Assembly: GCA_008694505.1 (NCBI GenBank) | Contig: VZDJ01007747.1 | Coordinates: 25,855,367 to 25,919,366, forward strand | Source: Cyanoderma ruficeps | Taxonomy: Eukaryota > Chordata > Aves > Passeriformes > Timaliidae | Length of the DNA stretch: 64,000 nucleotides | Direction: 5' to 3' | Notes under the pieces: model-generated | The model's input: only the letters and a program-made list of their open reading frames with translations | Told to the model about the DNA's origin: nothing | Database searches by the model: none | Translations under genes and position numbers: made by a program | Shown here: one piece after another, positions 38,119 through 51,102 of the stretch | How the letters are laid out: every line of letters starts with the position of its first letter | How positions within the stretch are numbered: the stretch's first letter is position 1

Positions 38119-38172
38119 ATGAAAACAAAACAAAACAAAAAACAAACAAACAAAAAACCCACCAAAAAAACC
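38119..38172 (+). repeat. A-rich AAAC low-complexity tract
   Basis: Runs of AAAAC and AAAC units, for example AAACAAACAAACAAAAAACC. Confidence 0.85.
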
Positions 38173-38448
38173 ACTTTGTTTTTACCTTCCTGCACACCCA
38201 TACAACAGGAAAGCTGCTAAGGCAGTTGAAGATACATCTTGCAGGGTACATGGGCTCCCTGATGCCTGCAGACAACTCTACGTTCTTACTGTTGTTCAGG
38301 ATCAGGCGTAAAGGTAGGTACAAAACATGGGCAGGTTATTTAACTGGCACACACAAAAGTGCAATTACTTACTCTTACACTATTTTGTGCTGCAGTATTT
38401 TGTCTGTGTTTGGATAGTTACAAGTGCAAAATTACCTTTACCTTTTTT

Positions 38449-38471
38449 TCTTCTTCTTCTTCTTCTTCTTN
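38449..38471 (+). repeat. (CTT)n microsatellite with an unresolved base
   Basis: About seven CTT units end at a single N at 38,471, which shows that the repeat length or the next base was not resolved. Confidence 0.9.
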
Positions 38472-39348
38472 AGGGGGAAATGGTCTCTTTTTCCTTATTC
38501 TATTTCTCAAAAGTTGTTGAAAGAAATGTGGCCAGACAGCTACTTTGTTCTGTGACTGAACAAATTATGTCTGGAATGTAAATCAAATATAAAATATCCC
38601 TCTTTTAAGCAACAAAATATTTGATAAAATTTTGTAACTGTGAAAAAGCAGAGGCAGAAATGGAAACTATTCTGAAGCATTAGATGATTATCAATAATGC
38701 AAAAGATGCCTCTTAAAATGTGAAAGAGAATATATGGAGAAATAAGAGTCTTGGAAAAAAAGAGGCCAGGCATTGAAGGACCATAAAGCTGTTTTATTAA
38801 AATTATTTATCCAATGACAGTAAAAGAGAGACAGTATTTAACAGTAAAAGAAATAAAGAAAAAAAATCAAAATAGCCCAAGAACATCACAGTATTTTAAA
38901 GGGCAGATAAATTTAAGGTTTAATTTATATGTAATAGAACAAAAATTTATTTTGTCTTCATTGCAGATATTGGGTCCATAGGAGAGCATACTTTTTTTGC
39001 CCATACCTGACTATTATTAAATACATTTCAACTTACACAATTTTAGCTTCTTCATAGTAAAATATATTACCATTTAGTTTAAGTAAAATTGGTTTAAGAA
39101 GTGAGCTTCAAGTTCAAAGTTGCTTATTCAAAGCAACTGACCAAAAATGTCCTTTCCAAGAAAGGAAATGAAAGTGACTTTTATTCCCCCTAATACCTAT
39201 ATGAGTTCACTATTTAACTGTTCCAGTAATACGAAGAGAGAATTGGACTTAGCTTCTCTCAGAGGAACAGCAGTCAGCAAAAGCCTCTTAGTCCTCTTAG
39301 CCTGAGGAATGTGTGTCTCTAACAGATTGCCAGAAAAGATTAACTGCT

Positions 39349-39544
39349 GCAGGTAGCACAGCTGCTGGTTCAAACAATTTTGATCTTTTTATATCTTGTG
39401 CTCATTCTGTTTCCACATGGAATTGGTCTGCTTGTTATGGAGAGCCGCAGGTAGCACAGCTGCTGGTTCAAAAGATTCCAGTCCCCTTATATCTTCTGTG
39501 CATTGTTTCTGCATAGAACTGGCCCAGTTGTTTTGGAGAGCCCC
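39349..39544 (+). repeat. Two-copy 98-bp tandem duplication, diverged
   Basis: Unit 1 is 39,349-39,446 and unit 2 is 39,447-39,544. Both begin GCAGGTAGCACAGCTGCTGG and end TTGTTATGGAGAGCC or TTGTTTTGGAGAGCC. Their middles differ at many positions (roughly 80 percent alike by eye), so the duplication is not recent. Neither unit has a coding frame I can support. Confidence 0.9.
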
Positions 39545-42237
39545 AAGGAAACCACTTTACGAAATAGTTTGCTAACCTTTTCAAGGAGTGAAATATGGTC
39601 CTACTTTTTTTTTGTCTTTGTAGTGGAAAAGCTTGTTCATCAAAACCAGTATTTACCATAGTTTCTTTGCATAGTTTTTCCTAGGAGAGTAAAAAGAGAT
39701 ACCATTTAAAATGCCTAGTTTAAGGAAAAAAAAAAAAAGTGTAGATACCACCATGCCTGTTTCCCAGTACGTACAGTCTGTGTGTTACATTTCAGATTTT
39801 AAATAAGGTGTCTGAAATCTTACCATGGTGGGATGATGCATTTATCCTTACCAGCCATTTAAAAGGTAGATGACTAGAGTAAATTGTCATCTAGTGACAA
39901 GTCAAGAGAAACAGGCAGCTATGTAATCACCCATCTTGAAAAAGATTGATAAATGGAATTAATTTACATTGTGACATGCTTATCTCCCTCCTGCTGAGGC
40001 TGTGCATCTCAAAGTGAAAGGTCTTACTTTTAAATAGCTGAAGTTACATGATATAAATCCCCTATTAGTGCTTCAGAAATCAAAGCCATGTTCTCATAGC
40101 TGAGCTCTGTACTGAAAAGCCTGGCTGTTACTGAATGTTCTGTGGTTTGTATAAACATATATAAGCTGTGGGTGCAGGAACAACCAGAATTTCTGTGTAT
40201 GAAATACTAATGTTGAATAAACTTGGCTATATAGGCAAGGTAATAAGATCATACACTGCTGGGTGATCTTGCCAGTTCAGTTTGATGGTTTTTTTGGCAA
40301 CTTCTGGACCTTGTTCTGTTGTGCTGTGTCAAATTTACTTTGACCAAAATGTTTGCATCGTTCCTGAAGGTGCAGTTTAACTTTCTTCTTAAAAATTTTA
40401 AAAAATAAGGCAAAATACTGAGTAGAGGCTGGTGGTGAAAATAGCTTTTAGTTTCTTACTAGTGCATCAACATGATGGACTAAGGATTGTTTTCACTACT
40501 TTACCTATGTCCCCTCTCAACATAAGGCAGAATATTAAATGGTTTTATCAGGCATGCCTCTCTTCTTTGAAGAGAAGCAATTTTGAGATGTTAAGGAAAA
40601 TTAAAGATAATCAAGATGGTAACCACAGGTTTTCTGACCAGCATAGCTACCTGAATGTGTAAAGAATATATTGCACTCTTCTGCACTATTATAAAATGTC
40701 TAAGGTATTCTGAAGTCTAGATGTGTAATTCTGAAATGAGGATTGCACTTTGAATTTGTACCATTTTATACTGCATATCTTCACGGACAGACTGAAAGCA
40801 CATTTTACGTTTGTAGTACAAGAAAATCTTTGTATGATGACTAAGGTTACTGGATTTAGGAAGAAATTAAAAACTTGTCAGCCTGTATTCTCACTTAATT
40901 GTAAGATTTAGGATATTGTCTTCATATCTTTGATGAAGGGATGTATGGACTGAGAAACTAACAATAATAATTAGTCTAATGTGTGTGCTCATCATCATTA
41001 ATTAGATTGTTTCGCAAATCCCTGCTGAGATTTGGGTTTAAGAGTGCCAGAAGACCTACACAAAAATATTGTATTCATACCCTCTATTACTGACACCTAA
41101 AGGTTGATCTGTGGTTCCTCAGGAAAAACTTAGGAGACTGCATTAAGTCTGTATTAGTTTTGGGTAGTGGATGCCCACAAAAAATAGGGAGGAAGAGAGG
41201 ATACTGCTGTGCTCGGTTTCTTTTTTGTTACAAGATTCATTGTAGACTGAAGTGTCTCCTAGGATATGTATTACACTAAGCATTAGGAGAATGAAGCATC
41301 TCATTACTTTGTTAAGTTTGTCAATAAAATTGTTATAAATATAATTGGATTTTTTTCAGGAACTAGATTAGGGAAATCTCATTTCCAAGGACTGAAGATG
41401 AGCCAGGAGGGAAAGTCTTGTCCTATCATTATAGTTATTCAAACTGCAGGTGAATTTTGGTATATTCAAGAGTATTATTAGTGAGACCTTTTCATTTACT
41501 GAGCAGCAGGTGTGCAGTTTCAGATACCATTCCCATAGATTAATAGTCACTATGGGCATGCTACTATTGTTTAGTAGTTGATAAGAATAAACACAAAGGT
41601 ATGAGGAATAAAATAAGCTTCAAAGAATAGGCTGTTTTTCCATAATAAAGAGAAAGTGGCTGGTGAGGAAAGTGTGCCCGTGATGCCTTCTGAGTTGAAG
41701 GAAATAGTACATTCTTTCTCTTCAGGGCAGTTTGTGTGCCTTTTCTAAACTCCACTAGCTGTGCAGATGCTAATGACCACTTTTTCCCAGATCTCTTTTC
41801 CTAATGTTTTTCATCCACAATTCTTCAAAAGTTTTGAAAGTGTGAAATGTCAGCAAAATATTTCACATAGAGACAGAATAATAGCAAAGACAAAAGAGAA
41901 AATATAATAAGCATCTGCTGCAGACCCTGAGGACTGAAGAAAGCAACAGGAAAACAAACAAAAACCCTACTGGGCAAGTATTAACTCAGGACAACAGGAT
42001 AATTTGCTCAAGGGTGACTACAATGAACTGGACATCTGTCGGGTAACAAATACAGGAAACTGCAAAACATCAAAGATACTCTGCAATTAGCCAAAGGATA
42101 ACTTCATGATCTCGAAAGTGGAGGATGCAACCATGAAGGCAGCAAGTCTGTATTAACTTCTTCCAAGCTGGTGTGATTGGAAATCACTTACATATCTGAT
42201 AACCTGTTGGTAAAGTGCCACTTTCATTTCTTAAAAA

Positions 42238-42264
42238 NNNNNNNAAAAAAAAAAAAAAAAAAAA
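42238..42264 (+). repeat. A-homopolymer with a 7-base assembly gap
   Basis: Seven N (42,238-42,244) fall inside an A-run of about 30 bases, the same pattern as at 8,172. The sequence TCATAGAATACAATG right after it resembles a decayed CR1 3' end on the minus strand, but too little is present to call it. Confidence 0.9.
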
Positions 42265-45200
42265 TCATAGAATACAATGATAAATAAAAATTTGCAGCTT
42301 TAACAGCAAGTGTTCAGATCCCTATATGCTATATGAACTAACACAAGATTACTTTCTACATCTTAGTCGAAAATTCAGATGTTAACATAAATGTGTTTTT
42401 TAGTGTATTCATAGTTTCTCTCCCTTTTCCCAGCCATTCTTAGAACAGGTCTTGTGCTGATATATGTCTGGACTTAGTGCTTTTCTTAGCTTGTGCTCTT
42501 TCTCCCAGCAGCTCATAATTCATTTTTCTTGTCCCCCTTTGTTTCCCTAATCTTATCTTCTTGCTTTAACAGATCTTGTTTCCCATTCTCACATTCTCTC
42601 TTAGTGGATAAACTCGAAGATTTTGTTTTCATGTGTGTCTGACTCCTCTGCATCACTATGAAATGTCTTTTCCATCATTAGGAAGAGAAGCTAATTGGGC
42701 ATCAGACTTAGACCTTAGACTCTTTTCTAAGCCAGAGCATTTAAAGCCCTCTTAAACAAATTCAGATTTTTAGTACATTCAGTTTAGGGCTGGAGCATGT
42801 CCAATGGCTTTTTGAAGAAAATGAAGGTACAGTTTAAAAAATGACATTTTGGTAAGTGCTGTGACCTGTGAGTAGCTTGAACATATTAAATGATTATGTA
42901 GGCACAACAGTAGAAAATTTCAATGAAAGAACTCATGACTGTGCAGTCTTTAGTGGTTTGGGTTCTCATAATTCAGCCATAGTTTGGTCAAGTTGATGAA
43001 GATAAAAGAAGAAAGATAAATAATACAGAAGTTACCATTCCAAATGTCAGCATCCACTCCAAAGATTGGAGGCACTGAAGTTTTACGAGGAAAACTGCCA
43101 ACTTTATTACATTGGCCAAATGATACCTTTTTCCTCAATTCACATGTCAAAGATAGTTGAACAATTTCTGCTGAAGCTTTCCCAAAACACACACCCTAGG
43201 CAAACACCAGTAATGAAAATATCCAGCACAAATGCCAAAAGTTTGCAATGTTTGAAGGAAGCAGCTTTAAAGAATTCTAATAGATTTGATTACTAGTTTT
43301 CTTCCTGATAGTATTCATGTGAATTCTGCTTTTCAGAAACTTTATTGCAGTTTAAAAAATTCCATTCACTCTACCTATGAAGATATTAAGGCAAGTTTTA
43401 CAAACCAACAGGTTTCATTTGAAAGTATATGTATGTGTGTTTTAAAAGAACTTTAAAATTCTTGCAGTACATTGATTGCAATCACACCTGTAGTGGTTGC
43501 AGTTACAGTGTAGAAAATTATTAGATTTAAAGTCTATTAGCTGAAGGACTAATCATCAGCTGAAATTGAAGGACCAGCAGCAGTCCAAGGATAGCACCGG
43601 ATAAATCTTGAGAAGCTCTGACCATTTAGATATGCAGCTGTTCAGACTTTTGCCAGGCTTATTTACAGCTAAGGAATAGCTTGTTTTTTGAGTTGTTTCT
43701 AAAAAATAATTGGAATCACTGCTCATGTAGGTAAATAAGCAGAAAAGCAAGGATGACAGAATCTGACCTTGCCAGTTGATAGTATAATACATAAACTGAA
43801 TTCAGTGAAAGCTATTCTTTTAAATAGCGCTACTTTAACCAAGACTATATTGTTGATGTTATTAACCTTTCTTAAGACCTTTGAGAAAAGAAGAAAATCT
43901 GAAGATGCAGAGTAATTTGAAGAGTATGTTATGAACCTTATAAAAGAGATCAATTTCAGCAACAACCTGTCATCTACTGACATAAAAGTAATGAAATTGG
44001 AAGAGCCCACTGGAGAGGCTGCTGATGTTCCAGTTAGTTTTCATGTAATTGAAAGAATTTGGCTGTGATTGAAGCATAAATTGTATGGATATTTTTGTTA
44101 AGAAGCCTGGCAGACTCCTCTAGGGAATTAATTTTCCTCTGATGGATACAATGACAAAGTTTTGTGCTATATTTCAGGAATTTTATTTCTGAAGTTCTTC
44201 TGTCTTACTGCAAAGAAGGAACAATATACAATATATCTGCTGTCTATCATTGCAACTTCTTTCTTAGGTATCTGCTGTATGAAAAATGATGACATAGGTC
44301 AAATAATCTATTCTTCCACAAAAATATTTTTTCTTTTTAACTATTAGGGTGTTTTGAATATGTATTTTAATTTTAATATTTCAGATTTTAAGATTTAACA
44401 GTCACCCTTGTGCCCTGAGGAGTCATAAAAACTTTTCAGGAATTATAGTGATGTCTCTGTAGAGTCTTGTGAAAAGGTCACATATGTTAAACACACAAAA
44501 AAAAAGGCTTTGGTCCTCTGAAATCTGTAGTTTTGTCAAATGAAATGACCTTACTGCAGGGTCAAAATTGAAAGTTTCAGGTTTGGCTAGATAATTCTGC
44601 ATGGATGGGCTTATTGACATTTCCTACTTGTTTTTAAGAAAAAAGTGCTTAATCACATGTGAACTTACTCATTCCTCATTTGAATTCTGTCCTACAAAGC
44701 ATGTATTCACATCCTTATTCTTCACTTGATGTTTAATCCCATACTGAATTCAGTTAGGCTTACAACTATAATAAAGCTGATAGAGACAACCTGTTTTAGG
44801 CATAATTTCACTGAAAACCTTCAACAGATAGGAGACAAAGACCTACTGCTATTTTAGATATGCTAGAAGTGAAAACCTACTTTTTACCCCTTTAAAAATT
44901 TAGTTTAATTCAATTTAACTTAATTGAAGTGACATTAGATTTATTCTAACATGAATAAAAGTAAGTCACCATCAGAGGATTTATTTAATAGGGTTAAACT
45001 GTCTGTATAAAAAAGAAGAAAGAGTATTTTTTTTCCTTAGAGGCACCTTCCAAAGCTTCCATTCCTTTTGGAGAATAACAATGCAAGAAGTCTCTTTTGA
45101 TGTTTTTGTGAAATATACATTTGAAATCAAATGGCAGTTAACACTTTGAGGGTGGAATTATGATGAAAATTCCTATTTTTAATTGTATACAGGATTAAAA

Positions 45201-48200
45201 AGAAAGCCTTTTAGACATTTTTAAATATCTAAATATAACTTGAGACAGTAAGAATTTTTCAGCTTAATGATGAATTATAATACCAGATTTTTAAAAAAGA
45301 AGACAAGAAGATAGTTATGATGCAGATACTATGCAAAATAGTCCCTACATTGCAATTATTTGAACTACTTTTCTGATTGTTAATATGTGCACATAGTATA
45401 ACCATTGTGCTGTAAATATATATGTGCTGGATCTCTGGCAGTACATAATGTATAGATGGTGGTTCCTTGTCTGTCACATTAACAACAAAAGTTTATTACT
45501 TGGTCAGGTGCCTCTGGTGCAGTACTCACCGAATGAATGGACACAAACAGCTGGATATATCCACAATTAAACAGGGAAAGCAGTCAATCAATTGTACATA
45601 TCAGATTATAAAACAATTTCCTGTTATCTAGAAACACCAAAGATGAAAGATATGAAAAATAAGAATCATATATTTAGCACTTTTATAAAATTATATGGTG
45701 ACATATTTTAATTCCAGCACTTAGCTATATTTACAGTTAGCCTATTTGAATTCAGTAGGTGTTTAAACATCAAGTGAATATTAAGGATGTGAATACATCC
45801 TTCGTAGGATGAAATTCTTTTAGTAGTTCCCAGATATGCTGAGTAAAGCCATTGTGTGCCAATACCTGCAAGAGGAATGAATATGCTTTCATGTAAAACT
45901 AAATTCTGGCCCCAATTGGAAAATACTGAGCATATTCATATCACTATAATGAAAATATTAGGGGGTTATGAAAATTATATAATTTATAATATATTTTATC
46001 TATTTATAAATGTCTCATGTATTTAAAAACAGGTCAGATTTTTAAGGTCAGATACTCCACATGTATTAGCACCGAACCAGTTTGGTAACTTTATACAAAA
46101 AAACCCACGACTATGAGGTACTGAGAAACATTGATAAAATCCAGATAGAATTGAAAGGGTCCAGCACGTTCCTACCCAGTTATTAGGAAATACACTGTGC
46201 AGCCTTATATATCTAGTCTTTATTTCCAGATATCAACTGTCATTTTATGCTTTAGAGTAAATCCTGCAGCTCATATGTGATCTTGCCTCGATTTCCATCA
46301 GGTATCAATAAAAGAAATACTGGAGTAGCAACACAGAGTAGGCTCTATATATCTTACTCTATAAATATTGTAAAGAGAGTGGTAAATCATGCCTGAGTCA
46401 ACATTTTCCAGCATAGGATATGAATTTGGAAACACCTGTGGTGGAGAAATGCCACAATTTCATCTACTACATACTTACGTATGAAGCAGTCCAAAGGCAC
46501 TTTCCCAATTTTTACCAACATGAAGGTTTTAAAAAAAAGTCTTTAATAACCATGCAGCAATAATATAAACCATGCCTTTTTTGCATTTTTTAAATTGCTG
46601 TTTTAAATACTCAGTTCTGACACACTGATAAAAGTACATGGATGATGAATCATTTTGTTTGCTTTGTCTTATTTCTCTGCAATTTTCAGCTTTTGTTTTT
46701 TGTTACATTTCTTCTAGTTTGTGACCCAGACTTTTCTTTGCAATTTTGATTAATTTTAAATTTGTATACTTTAATTCTCTGGCATGTAGCAGAATGAGTT
46801 GTTTGGAATGTAGTTTGCTAGTGTCTCTTTTTAGAGACTTTTTTTCTCCTATAGTAAGATCAAAATCTATTAAAAATAGATGCATTTGATATCTGATAGT
46901 CCAACTATGGAAAAAAGATATTTAAAGCTAAAATGGTATTGCCATTTTTCCTTTTCTGTGCCAAGGGTATTCTAACAAAGCACAGGGAAAGATACCAAAT
47001 ATAGATAAAACCTGAATTTAGATGATTAAATATATGAGCCTTTCCCTCATTTGTGTGATTTGAATTTTTTTTCTTCTTGTCTATAGATATTAGAAAATGT
47101 GTATATTGAAAAAGTAGAGAGAAATAATTTTAATCTAGATTCAATCTCATTAGGCCTAGGTCCCATTTTTGTTTGAAAGGGTAGTTGTAACCTCATGAAA
47201 GACTGACTGAGCCATTGTCTTGTAAGAGTCTCTCACGAGGAAAAACCCCATTGTTTTTGAAGATATACATATTATTATTTTGTTTCACTGATTTAACTTT
47301 ATGAAATGTTGTAAATTCAAATTATCCCTGACCTTAAATTTATGGCTGCCATTTTTGATTTTGTGCTGATCTAAACTGAAAGTTTTCCTATAAGTCAAAT
47401 TAAACTGAAATCCATTTAAATATCAGTTTCTCAACATTTTTGTTTACAAACTTATGAACCTCTGTGAAGCATTTTGATTTCAACTCAGCTGCACAGACAT
47501 TTCAGTACAATGTTGAAAATAATTTTATTACTTAATAATGATTAGACTCAAAAACATTAAATGAAAGTGTCCTTAAAAAGTAGTTAGTACAATGATTCCA
47601 TAGTCTTCTGAAATAAAGGTATTCTCACTGCTATTCTCCCTGTTACGTGTGGTTTAGAAAGTTTGATTTCTCATAAAATCTTGCTTCAAGACATTGGAAA
47701 TCAACTGCTTTGAAAATCCATTTATTTATATCGAGAACACTGAAAAGTAAAACTGCAATTCCAGCCACTCTGACTTCCTACTCTTACTGTATTTTTTAAT
47801 TTCCTTTTATGACATTGTTTCTTGCTCTGCAGTGAAGTATTTCATACAATAAATGGACCATGCACTTTTCTACAGGAGTCATTATTACAAAGCCATAAAT
47901 TAAAAAGGGAATAAGGTATATACAATTCATACTGGGTACTCACAACTGAGCACATCTGACTTTGTCACTAAAATATCATAGAATGGGTGAAAATAAATTT
48001 TTGGTTTAATACTTATAGAAAAGTTAATTTTAGTAAATTTACTATTGAAAATTAGTTCCACTGAGATTTTGTAAGAAAAGTGCTTATCACGATTATTATT
48101 TCTCAAATGTTCCATACATACCCTCAAAAACTTCCAATATTTTCTAACAGTAGAGTATAAATGGTATTTTTTCGACTAGATTTTAAGTAAATATTTCTTC

Positions 48201-49997
48201 TGAAAAGTGGTGTAGTAACATGATACCCTAAAACTATTTCCTGAGGAATACTCTTGAAAGAGAATAGCTTACTGCAACATATTATTTTACTTCTAAGTTC
48301 CTTTTTTGTGCCAAAATATGTATTTTTGTCCACTATGCCATGTTATACTATTTTATTAATGAGGTTCTGAGTACCATTTAATGAAACTTTACATATTTTT
48401 ATCCCCTGCAGATCACTTCAGGGCACGACCTTAAATTAGTTGAAAAGAAACTTCCTTGACTTTAATTTAACTTTCCTCCTAATAATTTTTTTAGGATCCA
48501 AAGCTTGCAGCTATCTTCAGATATGGGCTCTATTACCTGATATATTTAATGCATTTCTTTTCAAATCAGGCCTATAGATCATTACTGAAAAGAAATGTGA
48601 ACACACATTGTTTTTCTTAATTTTTCCTAATTTCCTCAGATCTGTTTACCACTTCCATATCACAGCCTCATCCCAACAATATAAATTATTTATTTAACAT
48701 CTTGTTTTCTCAGTATCTGTGTTGAATTCCTCAGGAACCACGTTTCCTAGTGTGACTAACATAGTTTCCAGACCAAAGTCTCAAATTCATCCATCTTAAA
48801 GAAGATGCATGATTTATCAAAGTATTTCTGAATACCTCTGAAGGTGCATTGGCTGACAGATTCTTAGCTTAGGTATTTAATTTTGATTTAAATCTCTCTA
48901 CAGTCACTTTTCTCTAGAATAACATAAACTATTTTTTGTCCCTGCTGTAATATTTCAAGCATTACTTCTTATGACAATGGCTAATTTATTTTGATTTTTT
49001 TTCCTAGTTAGATTGTGAAAATTTGTATCTTCATTAACTTACATTTATTTTTCAGACTCTGATTAGACGTATGTGTTCTTCAGTGGTTTCTTACTATTTT
49101 AAGTCCATCCTGGTGGAGTGTTCCATTTTTCCATGGAGACCCCTTGTTTTGCTCAGTTATATGGTTGTTGATGATGTTTTGCTTTCCTGTAATTGAACAC
49201 ATTTTCGTCAAGTGCATTTCCCAAAATGAAGCACTGCCTCACATTTCAGGTCACTGATGGTACATAAAACTGTGCCGTTACTTAATGGAATCAATTCCTC
49301 CTGCTTAGAAAGGAATTTACAATTTATGCTTCACTGAGGCCTCCTTCCTAATTCCCCCATATCCCTTCAGTCCTATTCAGATTTCGTTACAAAATGGTGA
49401 AACAGATGGAACTGGACAGGTTTAGGGATTCTTTGGTGAAAGTCTCCAAGCATTGTGCTGTTGCAATGTTTCGGTAAGAACCTTGGTCACTTGGTTTTTC
49501 CCTTGGTATAACTGCTATGTAACTTAAGCTTCATTCTTCACTCTCTTTTAAGTGTTGATTTTCTACAGAATTGGCGTAATTGTATTTTTATTATGTAAAA
49601 GTCTTATTTCAATTAGAAAAAGGTGTTTATTTTCACAGGAAATATCAGTTTGCAGTGAAAGCCACATCGAAACAATATGCAGTGAGATTTTTGGTGGTGA
49701 TAATCCTGCTGGGGCTATGTTAGCCATGAATGGACTGTACTCTGTTTTATAGTGAAGGTTTTTGTCACCCAGTAGGTTTCCTTTCAAGTTAAGAGAAACG
49801 AAGATCACAGAATCTTTATTTAGACCCTATAACCTGGGCAAAAAAAATCACTTTAAAAAAAGAATTATATAGCAAGATAAACTGTACAAGGGCAAGGCAG
49901 ATGGGAATGGCTCTTCTAGGAAACTTGGGGGTGAGGGGGGCTGCCTGCTGCTGCTGCAGAAGGGAAGATATCACAGGCTCTTACTTCTCAAAAATTC
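42265..49997. other. Unique AT-rich noncoding DNA
   Basis: The longest repeat-poor stretch in the window, about 7.7 kb. I see no gene with recognisable homology, no RNA gene and no clear repeat. One segment at 49,639-49,752 looks like a small terminal exon and is discussed among the findings. A G-rich patch (GGGGGTGAGGGGGG) lies near 49,927. Confidence 0.5.
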
Positions 49998-50212
49998 TGA
50001 GTTTTCTGCCTTCTGTCTTAGTGAAGAACTTTCTCACGCAGCTTCATGTAAACAATGTCTATTCTTAGAATGTTTGCATACTTCTCCTCTGAGAGAAGAA
50101 ATGATTGATGGTGATGTCCACCATCCAGGTTGAGAGGTGGCAACCTCTGTAGCCAATCTCTTGACTTCTGTACAAATGTAAAAAGGCGTTAGATTTCTAA
50201 ATAAAGTAGAGG
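49998..50212 (+). mobile_element. Partial ERV LTR, same family as 27,885, plus orientation
   Basis: The copy matches the solo LTR at 27.9 kb in order: TTTTCTGCCTTCTGTCTTAG, then AATGTTTGCATACTTCTCCT, CCATCCAGGTTGAGAGGTGG and AGCCAATCTCTTGACTTCTG, and it keeps the AATAAAG signal. It lacks the first bases of the LTR (TGTCGCCC in the intact copy), the TATA sequence is lost (TGTAAAAAGG instead), and everything after the polyadenylation signal is missing. It stops where the inverted piece begins at 50,213. Confidence 0.88.
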
Positions 50213-50299
50213 GAAGTATGCAAACATTCTAAGAATAGACATTGTTTTCATGAAGCTGCGTGAGAAAGTTCTTCACTAAGACAGAAGGCAGAAAACTCA
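49998..50299. repeat. Near-perfect 87-bp inverted repeat with 128-base loop
   Basis: The arms are 49,998-50,084 and 50,213-50,299. They differ at one base (GTAAAC against GAAAAC). The loop holds the middle part of the LTR. The arms are far closer to each other than to the other two family copies, which points to a recent local event or a sequencing or assembly artefact. Confidence 0.95.
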
Positions 50300-50307
50300 A
50301 GGCAACA
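50213..50307 (-). mobile_element. Inverted copy of the LTR 5' end
   Basis: On the minus strand this reads TGTTGCCTTGAGTTTTCTGC and on to CATACTTC, i.e. the first 95 bases of the same LTR family, including the terminal TG that the plus-strand copy lacks. Bases 50,213-50,299 are the reverse complement of 49,998-50,084 with one mismatch. Confidence 0.9.
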
Positions 50308-50907
50308 TTGAATAACAACTTTCAGCTACTCCTGAAAAAAAGGGTACTTCAAACTTTTGCTTTCATCTGATGCCTGATAGTGGTAGGGAGCTGCTGGTAG
50401 GGAGCAGACCTGGAGAACAGGTGCCTGGAGAGGGTTGGAGACCCTGATGAAGGCAGTGCATGAGTGCTCAACCATGACAGTCATATATGGCACAGGGTAG
50501 GGCTCCTGGCACTGACCACAACAGTTACAGACAAAAGTTATTATTTACTGTTTGAAACCCAGCATATTCTCAGCTCCTATAAAATCCAAAACAACGGGCC
50601 ATGACCACGTGTTTCTTTGTGCAACTGCTTTTATCTGATTTGGTGTCCTGGGCTCTCTCCTCCAGGTGAGGCTTTAGGTGTATCAATGACTGACAGCCAT
50701 TCTGGGCTGGAATGGAGGCTCCAGGGGCTGTGGGGTGTAGGGCACATCCAACTTCTCACAGAACTTGCACTGCCTTCCCTACTACCCCTCACCTTCACTT
50801 CTATTGTTTTGAGCCAGTTATAATTTTCTCCACTCTCTCATACCTGGGAAACAAACAGGAAGAACTAGAGGTCTGCATATGGTCACAGTATCGAAACATC
50901 TCTAATA
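50308..50907. other. GC-richer noncoding DNA, unassigned
   Basis: I see no gene. GGTAGGGAGCTGCTGGTAGG shows a small direct repeat near 50,386-50,410. Composition suggests old repeat DNA, but there is no diagnostic end. A TATAAAA at about 50,579 has no supporting context. Confidence 0.4.
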
Positions 50908-51102
50908 ATGACACAGACTCTAGTTTCTGACTGGCAAGGGAGCATCTCTGCTGAGAAGAATTTAGGGTTGCTGGTAGATGGCAAGCTGGGCATAAGACAG
51001 CATCTTGTCTTGGCACCAAAGCAGACCAAGAACCTCCTGATGTGTAATAACAGGAGCACACGTAGGAGATCCAGAGAAATGAATGTTCCTTGCCTTCAGT
51101 AA
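50908..51102 (+). mobile_element. CR1 LINE ORF2 fragment, plus orientation
   Basis: One open frame reads ISAEKNLGLLVDGKLGIRQH and then SREMNVP, the stretch of CR1 ORF2 just after the reverse-transcriptase active site. The frame is intact for about 60 codons, unusual for a CR1 relic here, but it is only a small part of an ORF2 of roughly 900 codons. It is probably the same insertion as the fragment at 51,565, interrupted between the two. Confidence 0.85.

Larger units (their letters stand above)
36741..42237. other. Unique noncoding DNA with small repeats
   Basis: I see no gene. The 37,958 palindrome, the A-rich and CTT tracts at 38.1-38.5 kb and the 98-bp duplication at 39.3 kb are listed separately. 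TATATAAG at 40,158-40,165 and AATAAA at 40,216-40,221 have LTR-like spacing, but without ends or a target duplication I do not call an LTR. Confidence 0.5.

Noticed and set aside
39349..39475. tRNA-like A-box and B-box wording (TAGCACAGCTGC and GGTTCAAA)
   Set aside because: The two boxes are adjacent instead of 30-60 bases apart and no cloverleaf can be drawn, so this is neither a tRNA nor a tRNA-derived SINE on this evidence.
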